DNA of 11,798 nt from NCBI GenBank assembly GCA_946478645.1, contig CAMLCW010000145.1:1-11798 (forward strand), in the 5' to 3' direction. This document shows positions 1 through 6,984 of this stretch, piece after piece. The notes beneath the pieces were generated by a model. It worked only from the letters and a program-made list of their open reading frames with translations, had not been told where the DNA came from and did no database searches. The translations under genes and the position numbers were made by a program. Within the stretch, counting starts at the first letter, position 1, and the number at the start of each line of letters is the position of its first letter. The stretch comes from an uncultured Variovorax sp. GTDB lineage: Bacteria; Pseudomonadota; Gammaproteobacteria; Burkholderiales; Burkholderiaceae.

Positions 1-1082
1 CCGCGGCCGTGCGCGGCGCGCTGGCGCGGCTGTACCGCGAATGGGACACCGTGCAGCAGGCGCAGGCCGAGCCCTGCGACACCTGCGACGAGATCCCCGA
101 GCGCTTCGCGCGCGCGCTGCAGGCCGCCAACATGGCGATGGGCGAGCACTTCGCCGCCGCGCCCGACGCCGCCCAGGGGCCGCTGCAGCGCTTCTTCTTC
201 GATGCGCTGCACTTCGCTCGGCTGGCCGAGACCTTCGGCGACCATTCGGTGTTCGAGCGCCGGCTCGGCCCCTCGGGCGGCCCGGGCCAGCCGCGCAGCC
301 TGTCGATCCGCAACCTCGTGCCCGCGCCGTTCCTGGAGGCGCGCTTTGCCGAGGCCGGCTCGGTCGCGTGCTTCTCGGGCACGCTGTCGCCGTTCGCGTT
401 CTACCGCGATGCGCTCGGGCTGCCGCCCGAGACCATGCTGCTCGACGTGGCCTCGCCGTTCGGCAGCGAACAGCTGCAAGTGGAGGTGGCCACCCATGTC
501 TCGACGCGCTTCCGCGACCGCGCGGGATCGCTCGGCCGCGTCACCGAGATCATCGGCGCGCAGTTCGAGCGCCGGCCCGGCAACTACCTCGCGTTTTTCA
601 GCAGCTTCGACTACCTCGAACAGGCGTTCGCGGCCTTTCTCGCGCGCCATCCCGGCGTGCCCGCATGGGCCCAGACGCGCGGCATGACCGAGTCCGAGCG
701 CAGCGGCTTCGTGGCGCGTTTCGAGGAGGGCGGCCACGGCATCGGCTTTGCGGTGCTCGGCGGGGCCTTCGGCGAGGGCATCGACCTGCCGGGCAGCCGG
801 CTCATCGGCGCCTTCATCGCGAGCCTGGGCCTGCCGCAGTACAACGCAATCAACGAGATCACGCGCGAGCGCATGCAGGCGCGCTTCGGCAAGGGCTACG
901 AGTACACCTATCTCTATCCGGGGCTGCAGAAGGTGGTGCAGGCGGCCGGGCGCGTGATCCGCACCGAGCAGGACACCGGCGTGCTGCACCTGCTGGACGA
1001 CCGCTTCGCGCGCGCCGAGATCCGCGCGCTGCTGCCGCGCTGGTGGGCGCTGCGCATCGGGGGCGCCGATGCGATCCGTTAG
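1..1082 (+). CDS. DinG/XPD-like ATP-dependent DNA helicase, C-terminal part (cut by window edge)
   Basis: This is the C-terminal half of a superfamily 2 helicase of the DinG/Rad3/XPD group, which unwinds DNA 5'-3' using ATP. The frame is open to the left edge. The GTG at position 9 is therefore not a credible start, and the Walker A and Walker B motifs must lie upstream of the window. Numbering from that GTG, about 357 residues are visible. There is a Ser-Gly-Thr-Leu-Ser segment (residues 123-127) like the SATL-type motif at the start of the second RecA-like domain. A motif V-like stretch GGAFGEGIDL follows at 251-260, and a classic motif VI QAAGRVIR at 311-318 contains the arginine finger. 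The stop overlaps the start of the AlkB-like gene by 14 bp, so the two are probably co-transcribed and translationally coupled. DinG-like helicases often sit beside VRR-NUC nucleases, but the upstream neighbour is not visible. The family call is firm; the exact subfamily is uncertain. Confidence 0.88.
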   Translation, partial: AAVRGALARLYREWDTVQQAQAEPCDTCDEIPERFARALQAANMAMGEHFAAAPDAAQGPLQRFFFDALHFARLAETFGDHSVFERRLGPSGGPGQPRSLSIRNLVPAPFLEARFAEAGSVACFSGTLSPFAFYRDALGLPPETMLLDVASPFGSEQLQVEVATHVSTRFRDRAGSLGRVTEIIGAQFERRPGNYLAFFSSFDYLEQAFAAFLARHPGVPAWAQTRGMTESERSGFVARFEEGGHGIGFAVLGGAFGEGIDLPGSRLIGAFIASLGLPQYNAINEITRERMQARFGKGYEYTYLYPGLQKVVQAAGRVIRTEQDTGVLHLLDDRFARAEIRALLPRWWALRIGGADAIR

Positions 1083-1680
1083 CCGCGTCGTCCAGCTGCC
1101 GGACCAAGCCGACCTGTTCGGCGGCTCGCCCGCGGCCGCCATCGAGGGCCTGGCGTACCAGCGCGAATTCCTCAGCCGCGCCGAGGAACAGGCACTGCTG
1201 GACACGGTGCGCGGCTTCGCGCTGCGCGAGATGCGCTACAAGGCCTACACCGCGCGGCGCCGCGGCATCGGCTTCGGCGGCAGCTACGACTTCGACGACC
1301 ACCGGCTGCGGCCCGGTCCGCCGATGCCCGAATCGCTGCATCCGCTGCGTGCGCGCGTGGCCGCATGGATGGGCATGGCCCCCGAGGATTTCGCCCATGC
1401 GCTGATTGCCGAATACCGCCCGGGCACGCCGCTGGGCTGGCACCGCGACGTGCCGGACTTCGAGGACATCGTGGGCGTTTCGCTGCTCGGCGAGGCCGTG
1501 CTGCAGCTGCGGCCGTACCCGCCCGCGAATGCGAGCGCGCCCGCGAGCCTGCAGCTGCTGATCGAGCCGCGTTCGATCTACATGCTGCGCGGTCCCGCGC
1601 GCTGGGCCTGGCAGCATGCGATCGCGCCGACCGAGGGGCTGCGCTATTCCATCACCATGCGCACGCGGCGCCGGGGGTGA
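1069..1680 (+). CDS. AlkB-type 2-oxoglutarate/Fe(II)-dependent dioxygenase
   Basis: This is a 203-residue protein of the AlkB family, which removes alkyl groups from nucleic-acid bases by oxidation using Fe(II), O2 and 2-oxoglutarate. The iron triad is visible: His125 and Asp127 in GWHRDVPDF, and distal His183 in WQHAI. The C-terminal R-x5-R pair (Arg192, Arg198 in RYSITMR) matches the 2-oxoglutarate and substrate-side arginines of AlkB. The Asn that often opens the motif before Tyr-x-x-Gly is Glu here (EYRPG, 115-119). The start is ATG 1069, with a G-run (1059-1063) as a modest ribosome site inside the helicase 3' end. The length is typical of short bacterial AlkB homologues. It lies downstream of a helicase and is convergent with udgX, which supports a DNA-repair role. 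An RNA or other substrate is possible for such homologues, so I do not assign alkB itself. Confidence 0.93.
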   Translation: MRSVSRVVQLPDQADLFGGSPAAAIEGLAYQREFLSRAEEQALLDTVRGFALREMRYKAYTARRRGIGFGGSYDFDDHRLRPGPPMPESLHPLRARVAAWMGMAPEDFAHALIAEYRPGTPLGWHRDVPDFEDIVGVSLLGEAVLQLRPYPPANASAPASLQLLIEPRSIYMLRGPARWAWQHAIAPTEGLRYSITMRTRRRG

Positions 1681-2327
1681 GCCGCGGCGGCGGTTCTTTT
1701 CGCCGCCGTCTTTGCAGCGGTCTTCTTCATCAGCGCGGAGGCCACACGCAAGTCCTTGAGCCAGGCTTCCCAGGCAGCCTCGCGCTGCGCCGGGTCGCCG
1801 CGCAGCAGCGCCGAGGGATGCAGGGTCACCAGCACGCGGCGGCCCTCGGCGTCCTCGTGCCACTGGCCGCGCGCCTTCATCACCGCCACCGGGCGGCCGA
1901 GCAGCGAGCGCGCGGCCGTCGCACCGAGCGCCAGCAGGGCCTGCGGCTTCACGTGGCCGATCTCGCTCTCCAGCCAATGGTGGCAGGCCTCGACCTCGCG
2001 CTGGGCCGGCGTCTTGTGGATGCGGCGCTTGCCGCGCAGTTCGTACTTGAAATGCTTGACCGCGTTGGTCACGTAGAGCTTGTCGCGCGACCAGCCGAGC
2101 TCGGCCACCGCGCGGTCGAACAGCTTGCCGGCGGGGCCGACGAAGGGTCGCCCCGCGAGATCTTCCTTGTCGCCCGGCTGCTCGCCCACGACCATCAACA
2201 CCGCGCCGACCGGGCCTTCGCCGAAGACCGATTGCGTGGCGTGCGCACCCAGTGGACATTCCCGACAGGCGTCGGTGGCAATGCTCAGCGCCTTGAGCGC
2301 GGCGGTGGCTTCGTTGCGGTGCGACAT
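1644..2327 (-). CDS. udgX: UdgX, covalent-adduct-forming uracil-DNA glycosylase (Fe-S, family 4-like)
   Basis: This is a 227-residue member of the uracil-DNA glycosylase superfamily. UdgX excises uracil from DNA and then stays covalently bound to the resulting sugar through a histidine, as described for the Mycobacterium smegmatis enzyme. Visible are motif A GEQPGDKED (48-56), Asn88 in YVTN, the UdgX-specific loop KRRIHKTP (100-107) with the nucleophile-equivalent His104, and the C-terminal HPSALLR (170-176). Cys21, Cys24 and Cys115 match iron-sulfur ligands. The position that is a fourth Cys in family 4 enzymes appears to be His92 (VKHFK). The start is ATG 2327 (MSHRNEA), with GGAAAA at 2335-2340 on the coding strand side; a longer upstream open frame lacks family similarity. 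The C-terminus has an unusual Lys/Ala-rich tail (about 201-216, KTAA repeated). The 3' end overlaps the AlkB-like gene by 37 bp. Confidence 0.95.
   Translation of the reverse strand: MSHRNEATAALKALSIATDACRECPLGAHATQSVFGEGPVGAVLMVVGEQPGDKEDLAGRPFVGPAGKLFDRAVAELGWSRDKLYVTNAVKHFKYELRGKRRIHKTPAQREVEACHHWLESEIGHVKPQALLALGATAARSLLGRPVAVMKARGQWHEDAEGRRVLVTLHPSALLRGDPAQREAAWEAWLKDLRVASALMKKTAAKTAAKRTAAAAHPRRRVRMVME
1685..1714 (+). terminator. Hairpin just after the AlkB-like stop, candidate intrinsic terminator
   Basis: Five bases after the AlkB-like stop codon, a perfect 8-bp GC inverted repeat (CGGCGGCG at 1685-1692, CGCCGCCG at 1701-1708) encloses an 8-nt loop, GTTCTTTT. The bases that follow, TCTTTG, form only a weak T-tract. 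It could terminate or protect the helicase/AlkB transcript. It lies wholly inside the coding sequence for the UdgX C-terminal tail on the other strand. The repeat could instead be a by-product of Ala/Lys codons (GCG, GCC, ACG) in that tail. The structure is certain; its function is not. Confidence 0.4.
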
Positions 2328-2358
2328 GCCCGTGTTTTCCGCGCGGGTTGTGCCGGAC

Positions 2359-2380
2359 GCTGTGGGATCAGGCCCACGGC
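2359..2380. repeat. Imperfect palindrome upstream of udgX
   Basis: In the 161-bp divergent region between udgX and the NmrA-like gene, GCTGTGGG (2359-2366) and CCCACGGC (2373-2380) can pair over 8 positions, with one G-T wobble, around ATCAGG. It begins 31 bp upstream of the udgX start codon. It could be an operator or a leader hairpin, or chance in GC-rich DNA. No LexA box (CTG-N10-CAG type) was evident in this region. Confidence 0.2.
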
Positions 2381-2476
2381 CGATGTCGTCCAACCCGGGC
2401 GCGCGGTGCGGTGGCGGGCCGGTAGTTTTCCTGCCATGACAAAGCCGCTCTTTCAACAGCCTCGACAGCCGCCCCC

Positions 2477-2481
2477 GGAGG
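2477..2481 (+). promoter_or_regulatory. Ribosome binding site of the NmrA-like gene
   Basis: GGAGG lies 7 bases before ATG 2489. It is the clearest Shine-Dalgarno sequence on the plus strand in this window and fixes the start of the NmrA-like gene, whose protein begins immediately with the Rossmann beta strand. Confidence 0.8.
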
Positions 2482-2488
2482 CACAGCC

Positions 2489-3343
2489 ATGAAGCACGCA
2501 GTTCTCGGCGCCACCGGCCACGTCGGCACTTCGCTGGTCTCGGCACTGCTCGCGCGTGGCGAAGCGGTGACCGCCATCACGCGCGATGCGCGCCACGCCG
2601 AAGCCTTGCGCCGCCAGGGCGCCGGCATCGCGGAAGCCGACGTCTTCGACGTGCCCGAGCTGCGCCGTGCGATCGAGGGTGCGGAGCGCCTGTTCGTGCT
2701 CAATCCGCCGGCGCCACCCGGCACCGACACGGCGGCCGAGGAGCGCCGCAGCCTGCGCGCGATCCTCGATGCCATCGAAGGGCTGCCACTGCAGAAGATC
2801 GTCGCCGAGTCCACCTATGGCGCGCAGCCCGGCGACCGCCTGGGGGACCTGGGCGTGCTCTACGAAATGGAGCAGGCGCTCGCGGCGCAGCCGGTGCCGG
2901 TGAGCGTGATCCGGGCGGCCTACTACATGAGCAACTGGGATGCAGCGCTCGCAGGCGCTCGCGACGAGGGTGTCGTCGAGAGCCTTTTCCCGCGCGATTT
3001 CCGGCTCCCGATGGTGGCGCCCGAGGACCTGGGACGCTACGCAGCGCGGCTGATGTTCGGTGCTGCGGAGCCGTCCGGTCCGCACTACGTCGAGGGGCCT
3101 GAACGCTATGCCGCGGCCGACGTGGCCGCCGCCTTCGAGAAGACCCTTGGCCGGCCGGTGCGGGTGGCCGAGGTGCCGCCGGCGCAGTGGGAGGCGTGGT
3201 TCCGGCGCGCCGGCTTCTCCGAGGCCGGCGCCGCCTCCTATGCAGCCATGACGCGCGACACCCTCGACAACCTCGTGCTGCCCGAGGCGCCTGAGCGCGG
3301 AACGGTGCGGCTCGAGGACTACATCGCAGGCCGGGTGCGCGCC

Positions 3344-3361
<18 letters not shown>
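2489..3361 (+). CDS. NmrA-family NAD(P)-binding protein
   Basis: This 290-residue protein is of the NmrA-like branch of atypical short-chain dehydrogenases. The nucleotide-binding glycine motif GATGHVG is at residues 7-13, directly after the first strand (MKHAVL). FVLNPP (69-74) follows the fourth strand, and IVAESTYGAQ (104-113) is in the active-site strand region. VIRAAYYMSNW (140-150) is the family's usual substrate-pocket segment. Members include NADPH-quinone or azo reductases and NADP(H)-sensing regulators. The sequence does not show which activity applies here. A strong GGAGG sets the start. Its 3' end overlaps the convergent aldo/keto reductase by 18 bp. It is divergent from udgX, but I see no functional link to DNA repair. 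The family call is good; the substrate is unknown. Confidence 0.9.
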
Positions 3362-4393
<1,032 letters not shown>

Positions 4394-4401
4394 GGGTGTA
4401 G

Positions 4402-4407
4402 TCCTTC
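4402..4407 (-). promoter_or_regulatory. Ribosome binding site of the aldo/keto reductase
   Basis: The minus strand reads GAAGGA here, with 8 bases to the ATG at 4393. This is good Shine-Dalgarno spacing and supports the chosen start. Confidence 0.65.
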
Positions 4408-4418
4408 GTGTTGCTGCC

Positions 4419-4475
4419 GCAAAGTATCCGGCCGCGGCGCGCGGCGCGGCGCGTGCGTTCCTGCAAAGTATTTGC
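4419..4475. promoter_or_regulatory. Candidate operator: repeated GCAAAGTAT motif between reductase and regulator
   Basis: GCAAAGTAT occurs at 4419-4427 and again at 4463-4471 in the same orientation, start to start 44 bp, close to four helical turns. The second copy is part of a perfect 13-bp palindrome, GCAAA-GTA-TTTGC (4463-4475). Both copies are markedly more AT-rich than the surroundings. The first lies 26 bp upstream of the reductase start. AraC-family proteins commonly bind direct repeats at divergent promoters, so this is a plausible binding site for the adjacent regulator. That role is inference; promoter -10/-35 elements are not clear. Confidence 0.45.
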
Positions 4476-4595
4476 CTGATCCTCCAGACCTCGACCGCGC
4501 CCGCTGCAGCGCCGCCGTCGCGGCGCTAAGCTCCAGGCACCCGATCCTCTACGGCAGGCGCCATGCCGTGGCTACATCCGTCACAAGGCTGAAAC

Positions 4596-5591
4596 ATGTC
4601 CGACCCCACACCCGAATTCGCCAACCTGGTCGCCGCGCCGGTGCCGCTGGAGCCCGCGCTCGACGCGGCCCGCAAGGAACTGGTGGCATTGATCAACCGC
4701 ATCACGCGCGGCCAGGACGGCAGCATCGAGACCCCGGTGCCCGGCCTGTTCGTGTACTGCATCAGCAAGCCCGACGGCCCCAAGCATGCGCTGCAGACGC
4801 CGGCCTTCGGCCTCATCGCGCAGGGCTCCAAGCGCGTGATGGTGGGCGACGAGATCTATGTCTACGATCCGATGCACTACCTCGTGAGCTCGGTCGACCT
4901 GCCGGTCTGCGGCCAGGTGCGCCTGACGAGCGAGAACGAGCCCTACCTGGGCGTGCGCCTGGACTTGTCGCTCGACGAGATCGGCGACCTGATCCGCGAC
5001 GAGAAGCTGCCCGCCAAGGCCAACGCGCCCGCATCGCGCGGCGTCTACGTGAGCCGCATCGCGATGCCGGTGCTCGAGCCCGTGCTGCGGCTGCTGCGGC
5101 TGCTCGACACGCCCGAAGACATCCCCATCATGGCGCCGATGGTCAAGCGCGAGATCTTCTACCGGCTGCTCGTGAACGGCGAGGGTGCGCGGCTGCGCCA
5201 GATCGCGCTGCAGGACAGCCACACCCAGCGCATCGCCAAGGCGATCAGCGCGCTGCGCATCAACTACGCGCAGTCGCTGCGCATCGAGGACATGGCGCGC
5301 GCGGTGCACATGAGCGTGTCGTCGTTCCACCACCATTTCAAGGCCGTGACGGCGATGAGCCCGCTGCAGTACCAGAAGCAGCTGCGCCTGCAGGAGGCGC
5401 GCCGGCAGATGCTGATGGCCGGTGCCGACGTGGCGAGCGCGGCGCACAGCGTGGGCTACGAGAGCCCGTCGCAGTTCGCGCGCGAATACGGCCGGATGTT
5501 CGGCGTGCCGCCGCTGCGCGACAAGCGGCGCTGGCTGGCCGAGGCCGAGGCGCAGAACGACGCGCTCGGCGCGGCGTCGCAGGCGGCCTGA
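4596..5591 (+). CDS. AraC-family transcriptional regulator with AraC_N domain (YqhC-like)
   Basis: This is a 331-residue AraC/XylS-type regulator. Residues about 40-200 form the cupin-like AraC_N domain typical of the YqhC group (for example GLIAQGSKRVMVGDEIYVYD at 72-91). Residues about 215-310 hold two helix-turn-helix motifs: the first around 229-250 (RIEDMARAVHMSVSSFHHHF) and the second around 278-303, containing VGYESPSQFAREYGRMFG. The start is ATG 4596 with a weak AAGG 7 bp upstream; an earlier in-frame ATG at 4563 is followed by a stop. It is divergent from the aldo/keto reductase, the usual arrangement for a local activator that senses aldehydes or related electrophiles. The inducer is not known. 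The stop codon forms part of a hairpin shared with the convergent DUF5666 gene. Confidence 0.95.
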   Translation: MSDPTPEFANLVAAPVPLEPALDAARKELVALINRITRGQDGSIETPVPGLFVYCISKPDGPKHALQTPAFGLIAQGSKRVMVGDEIYVYDPMHYLVSSVDLPVCGQVRLTSENEPYLGVRLDLSLDEIGDLIRDEKLPAKANAPASRGVYVSRIAMPVLEPVLRLLRLLDTPEDIPIMAPMVKREIFYRLLVNGEGARLRQIALQDSHTQRIAKAISALRINYAQSLRIEDMARAVHMSVSSFHHHFKAVTAMSPLQYQKQLRLQEARRQMLMAGADVASAAHSVGYESPSQFAREYGRMFGVPPLRDKRRWLAEAEAQNDALGAASQAA

Positions 5592-5611
5592 GCGGTCTGG
5601 CGGCCGCTCAG
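5588..5611. terminator. Stop-to-stop hairpin between araC-type gene and DUF5666 gene
   Basis: The 16-bp gap between two convergent stops and the stop codons themselves form one inverted repeat. CTGAGCGGTC (5588-5597) pairs with GGCCGCTCAG (5602-5611) around a TGGC loop: 10 pairs, one of them a T-G wobble on the plus strand. TGA of the regulator gene pairs with the complement of TGA of the lipoprotein gene. There is no T-tract on either side, so this is a candidate bidirectional, possibly weak or Rho-assisted, 3'-end structure rather than a canonical terminator. Confidence 0.4.
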
Positions 5612-6984
5612 CGCGGCATGAAGGTCACGCGGTTGGCGATGAGCACGCCTTCGGCGACGCGGTCGCCGACCACGGTGACGCGGCGGCCGTTGCCCAGCTC
5701 GGCGACGCTGCCGTTCTCGAACACCGTCGAAGGCCCGCCGGCATTCACGGCACGGCCCTGGACCCGGAAATCGGAAGCCGACTGGTAGCTGCCGATGGCA
5801 CCGATCAGCGTGAAGTCGACCGGGCCGCCGACGCCCGGCACGTTGCGCACGCGCAGCTTTTTCGCCACCAGCACACCGCCGGCCGACATGATCCCGTCGA
5901 CCTCGACCTTGACGCCGTTGCCCACCGACCCCAGCTGGCCGCCCGGGATCTGCGCGCCGGAAGCGTCGACGGCGGTGCCGAGCAGCTTGAAGTCGGCCAG
6001 CCCGTTGAAGCCGCTCACCACGCCCGCGAGCTGCACCGCCGCGCCCGCCTGCCGCGGCACCGCATACCAGCCCTGGACCTGGCTGGCCGTGAAGTGGCCG
6101 AAGCTGGGTGCCGTGCTGCCGCGCACGCGCACGATGGCGTCCTCGGCGAGCGAGGCTTCATCGATGCCGCCCGAGAAAGCGGCGTCGGCGAAGTTCACGC
6201 TGAGCTGGCCGAGCGTGAAGGTCCTGGCGCCGCGGTCGAGGTTCTTCACGGCACCAGTCACCAAGGGCCCGGTGTTGCCGGGCCGCAGTTCGACGCGCGT
6301 GGCGCGCAACGCACCCGGCGCAACGGGCAGCCCCCACACCTGCACGACCTGGCCGGCGACCGCCTGGGCGAGCCCGCTCGAGTCGCCCCAGACCGTGGCG
6401 TTGTCGGTGCTGACCGTGGTGCCCATGACCGTGAAATTGCCGCCGGCCAGGTCGATGGCCGACACCGCGCCGCGCAGTTCGGCGGCCGAGACCACGCTCT
6501 GCGCCGTGGCGGCGGTGAACTCGCCGTCGATCTTGCCGGCGATGCGCACGCTCATGCCGATCTGCAGCTCGCTGGTGTCCTCGAGGCTGAAGGTCGCGGC
6601 GTCGGTGTCGTAGCGCACGCCGTTGAGGATCACGCTGCCGATGCCGCCCACCGCGCCGATGCCCGCGTCGGCGCTCACGCCCGTGCCGCCCGAGCCCACG
6701 CCCGAGCCGTCATCGGTGCCGTTGCCCGCGGTGGCGGTGCCGTCGTCGCCGCCGCCGCCGCCCGCGGTGCCCGTGCCGCCCGTTCCCGGGCCGCCCGGCC
6801 CGTCGCCGCCGCCCCCGCCGTCGTTGCTGGTTCCCGTGCCCGTGTCGGTTCCGGTGCCGTAGCCGCCGCTCACGCCCAGCCCGCTCACGGAGCCGCCGCC
6901 GCCACCCCCGCCACCGCAGGACAGCAGCACGGCCATCGCCGCGGCCATGAGGATGCCGCGCATCCAGGTTGATTGGACTTTCAT
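5608..6984 (-). CDS. DUF5666-type lipoprotein with glycine-rich stalk
   Basis: This is a predicted 458-residue lipoprotein of unknown function. The signal peptide MKVQSTWMRG...AVLLSC ends in a lipobox with Cys23. It is followed by a glycine/threonine/serine-rich, probably disordered stalk (about 24-120), then five similar beta-rich units at about 116-170, 171-234, 243-306, 319-380 and 394-455. Each opens with a G-x-[VI] strand and most end in an A-x-x-V/L-type strand, the pattern of DUF5666 repeats. I chose ATG 6984 over ATG 7002. It has a strong AAGGAAGGAA site, it starts directly at a signal peptide, and it overlaps the stop of the upstream gene in an ATGA arrangement. It is expected to be anchored in a cell-envelope membrane. 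It may bind a ligand or surface polymer, but nothing visible shows this. The operon partner is the DUF6502 gene. Confidence 0.85.
   Translation of the reverse strand: MKVQSTWMRGILMAAAMAVLLSCGGGGGGGGSVSGLGVSGGYGTGTDTGTGTSNDGGGGGDGPGGPGTGGTGTAGGGGGDDGTATAGNGTDDGSGVGSGGTGVSADAGIGAVGGIGSVILNGVRYDTDAATFSLEDTSELQIGMSVRIAGKIDGEFTAATAQSVVSAAELRGAVSAIDLAGGNFTVMGTTVSTDNATVWGDSSGLAQAVAGQVVQVWGLPVAPGALRATRVELRPGNTGPLVTGAVKNLDRGARTFTLGQLSVNFADAAFSGGIDEASLAEDAIVRVRGSTAPSFGHFTASQVQGWYAVPRQAGAAVQLAGVVSGFNGLADFKLLGTAVDASGAQIPGGQLGSVGNGVKVEVDGIMSAGGVLVAKKLRVRNVPGVGGPVDFTLIGAIGSYQSASDFRVQGRAVNAGGPSTVFENGSVAELGNGRRVTVVGDRVAEGVLIANRVTFMPR

Noticed and set aside
9..11. GTG at position 9 as the helicase start
   Set aside because: The frame is open to the window edge and the ATPase Walker motifs are missing, so the gene is cut by the window rather than truncated.
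859..2259. 466-codon open frame on the minus strand opposite helicase and AlkB-like genes
   Set aside because: It is a shadow of the helicase, AlkB-like and UdgX genes, with low-complexity Arg/Gly/Ala composition and no domain.
2328..2546. N-terminal extension of udgX to an ATG at 2546
   Set aside because: The extra 73 residues are basic and unlike the family, and they would overlap the start of the NmrA-like gene. ATG 2327 gives the usual UdgX length and a nearby GGAAAA.
6625..6915. GC-rich repeats as a possible CRISPR or tandem-repeat array
   Set aside because: The repetition is irregular glycine coding within one open frame; there are no regular repeat/spacer units.
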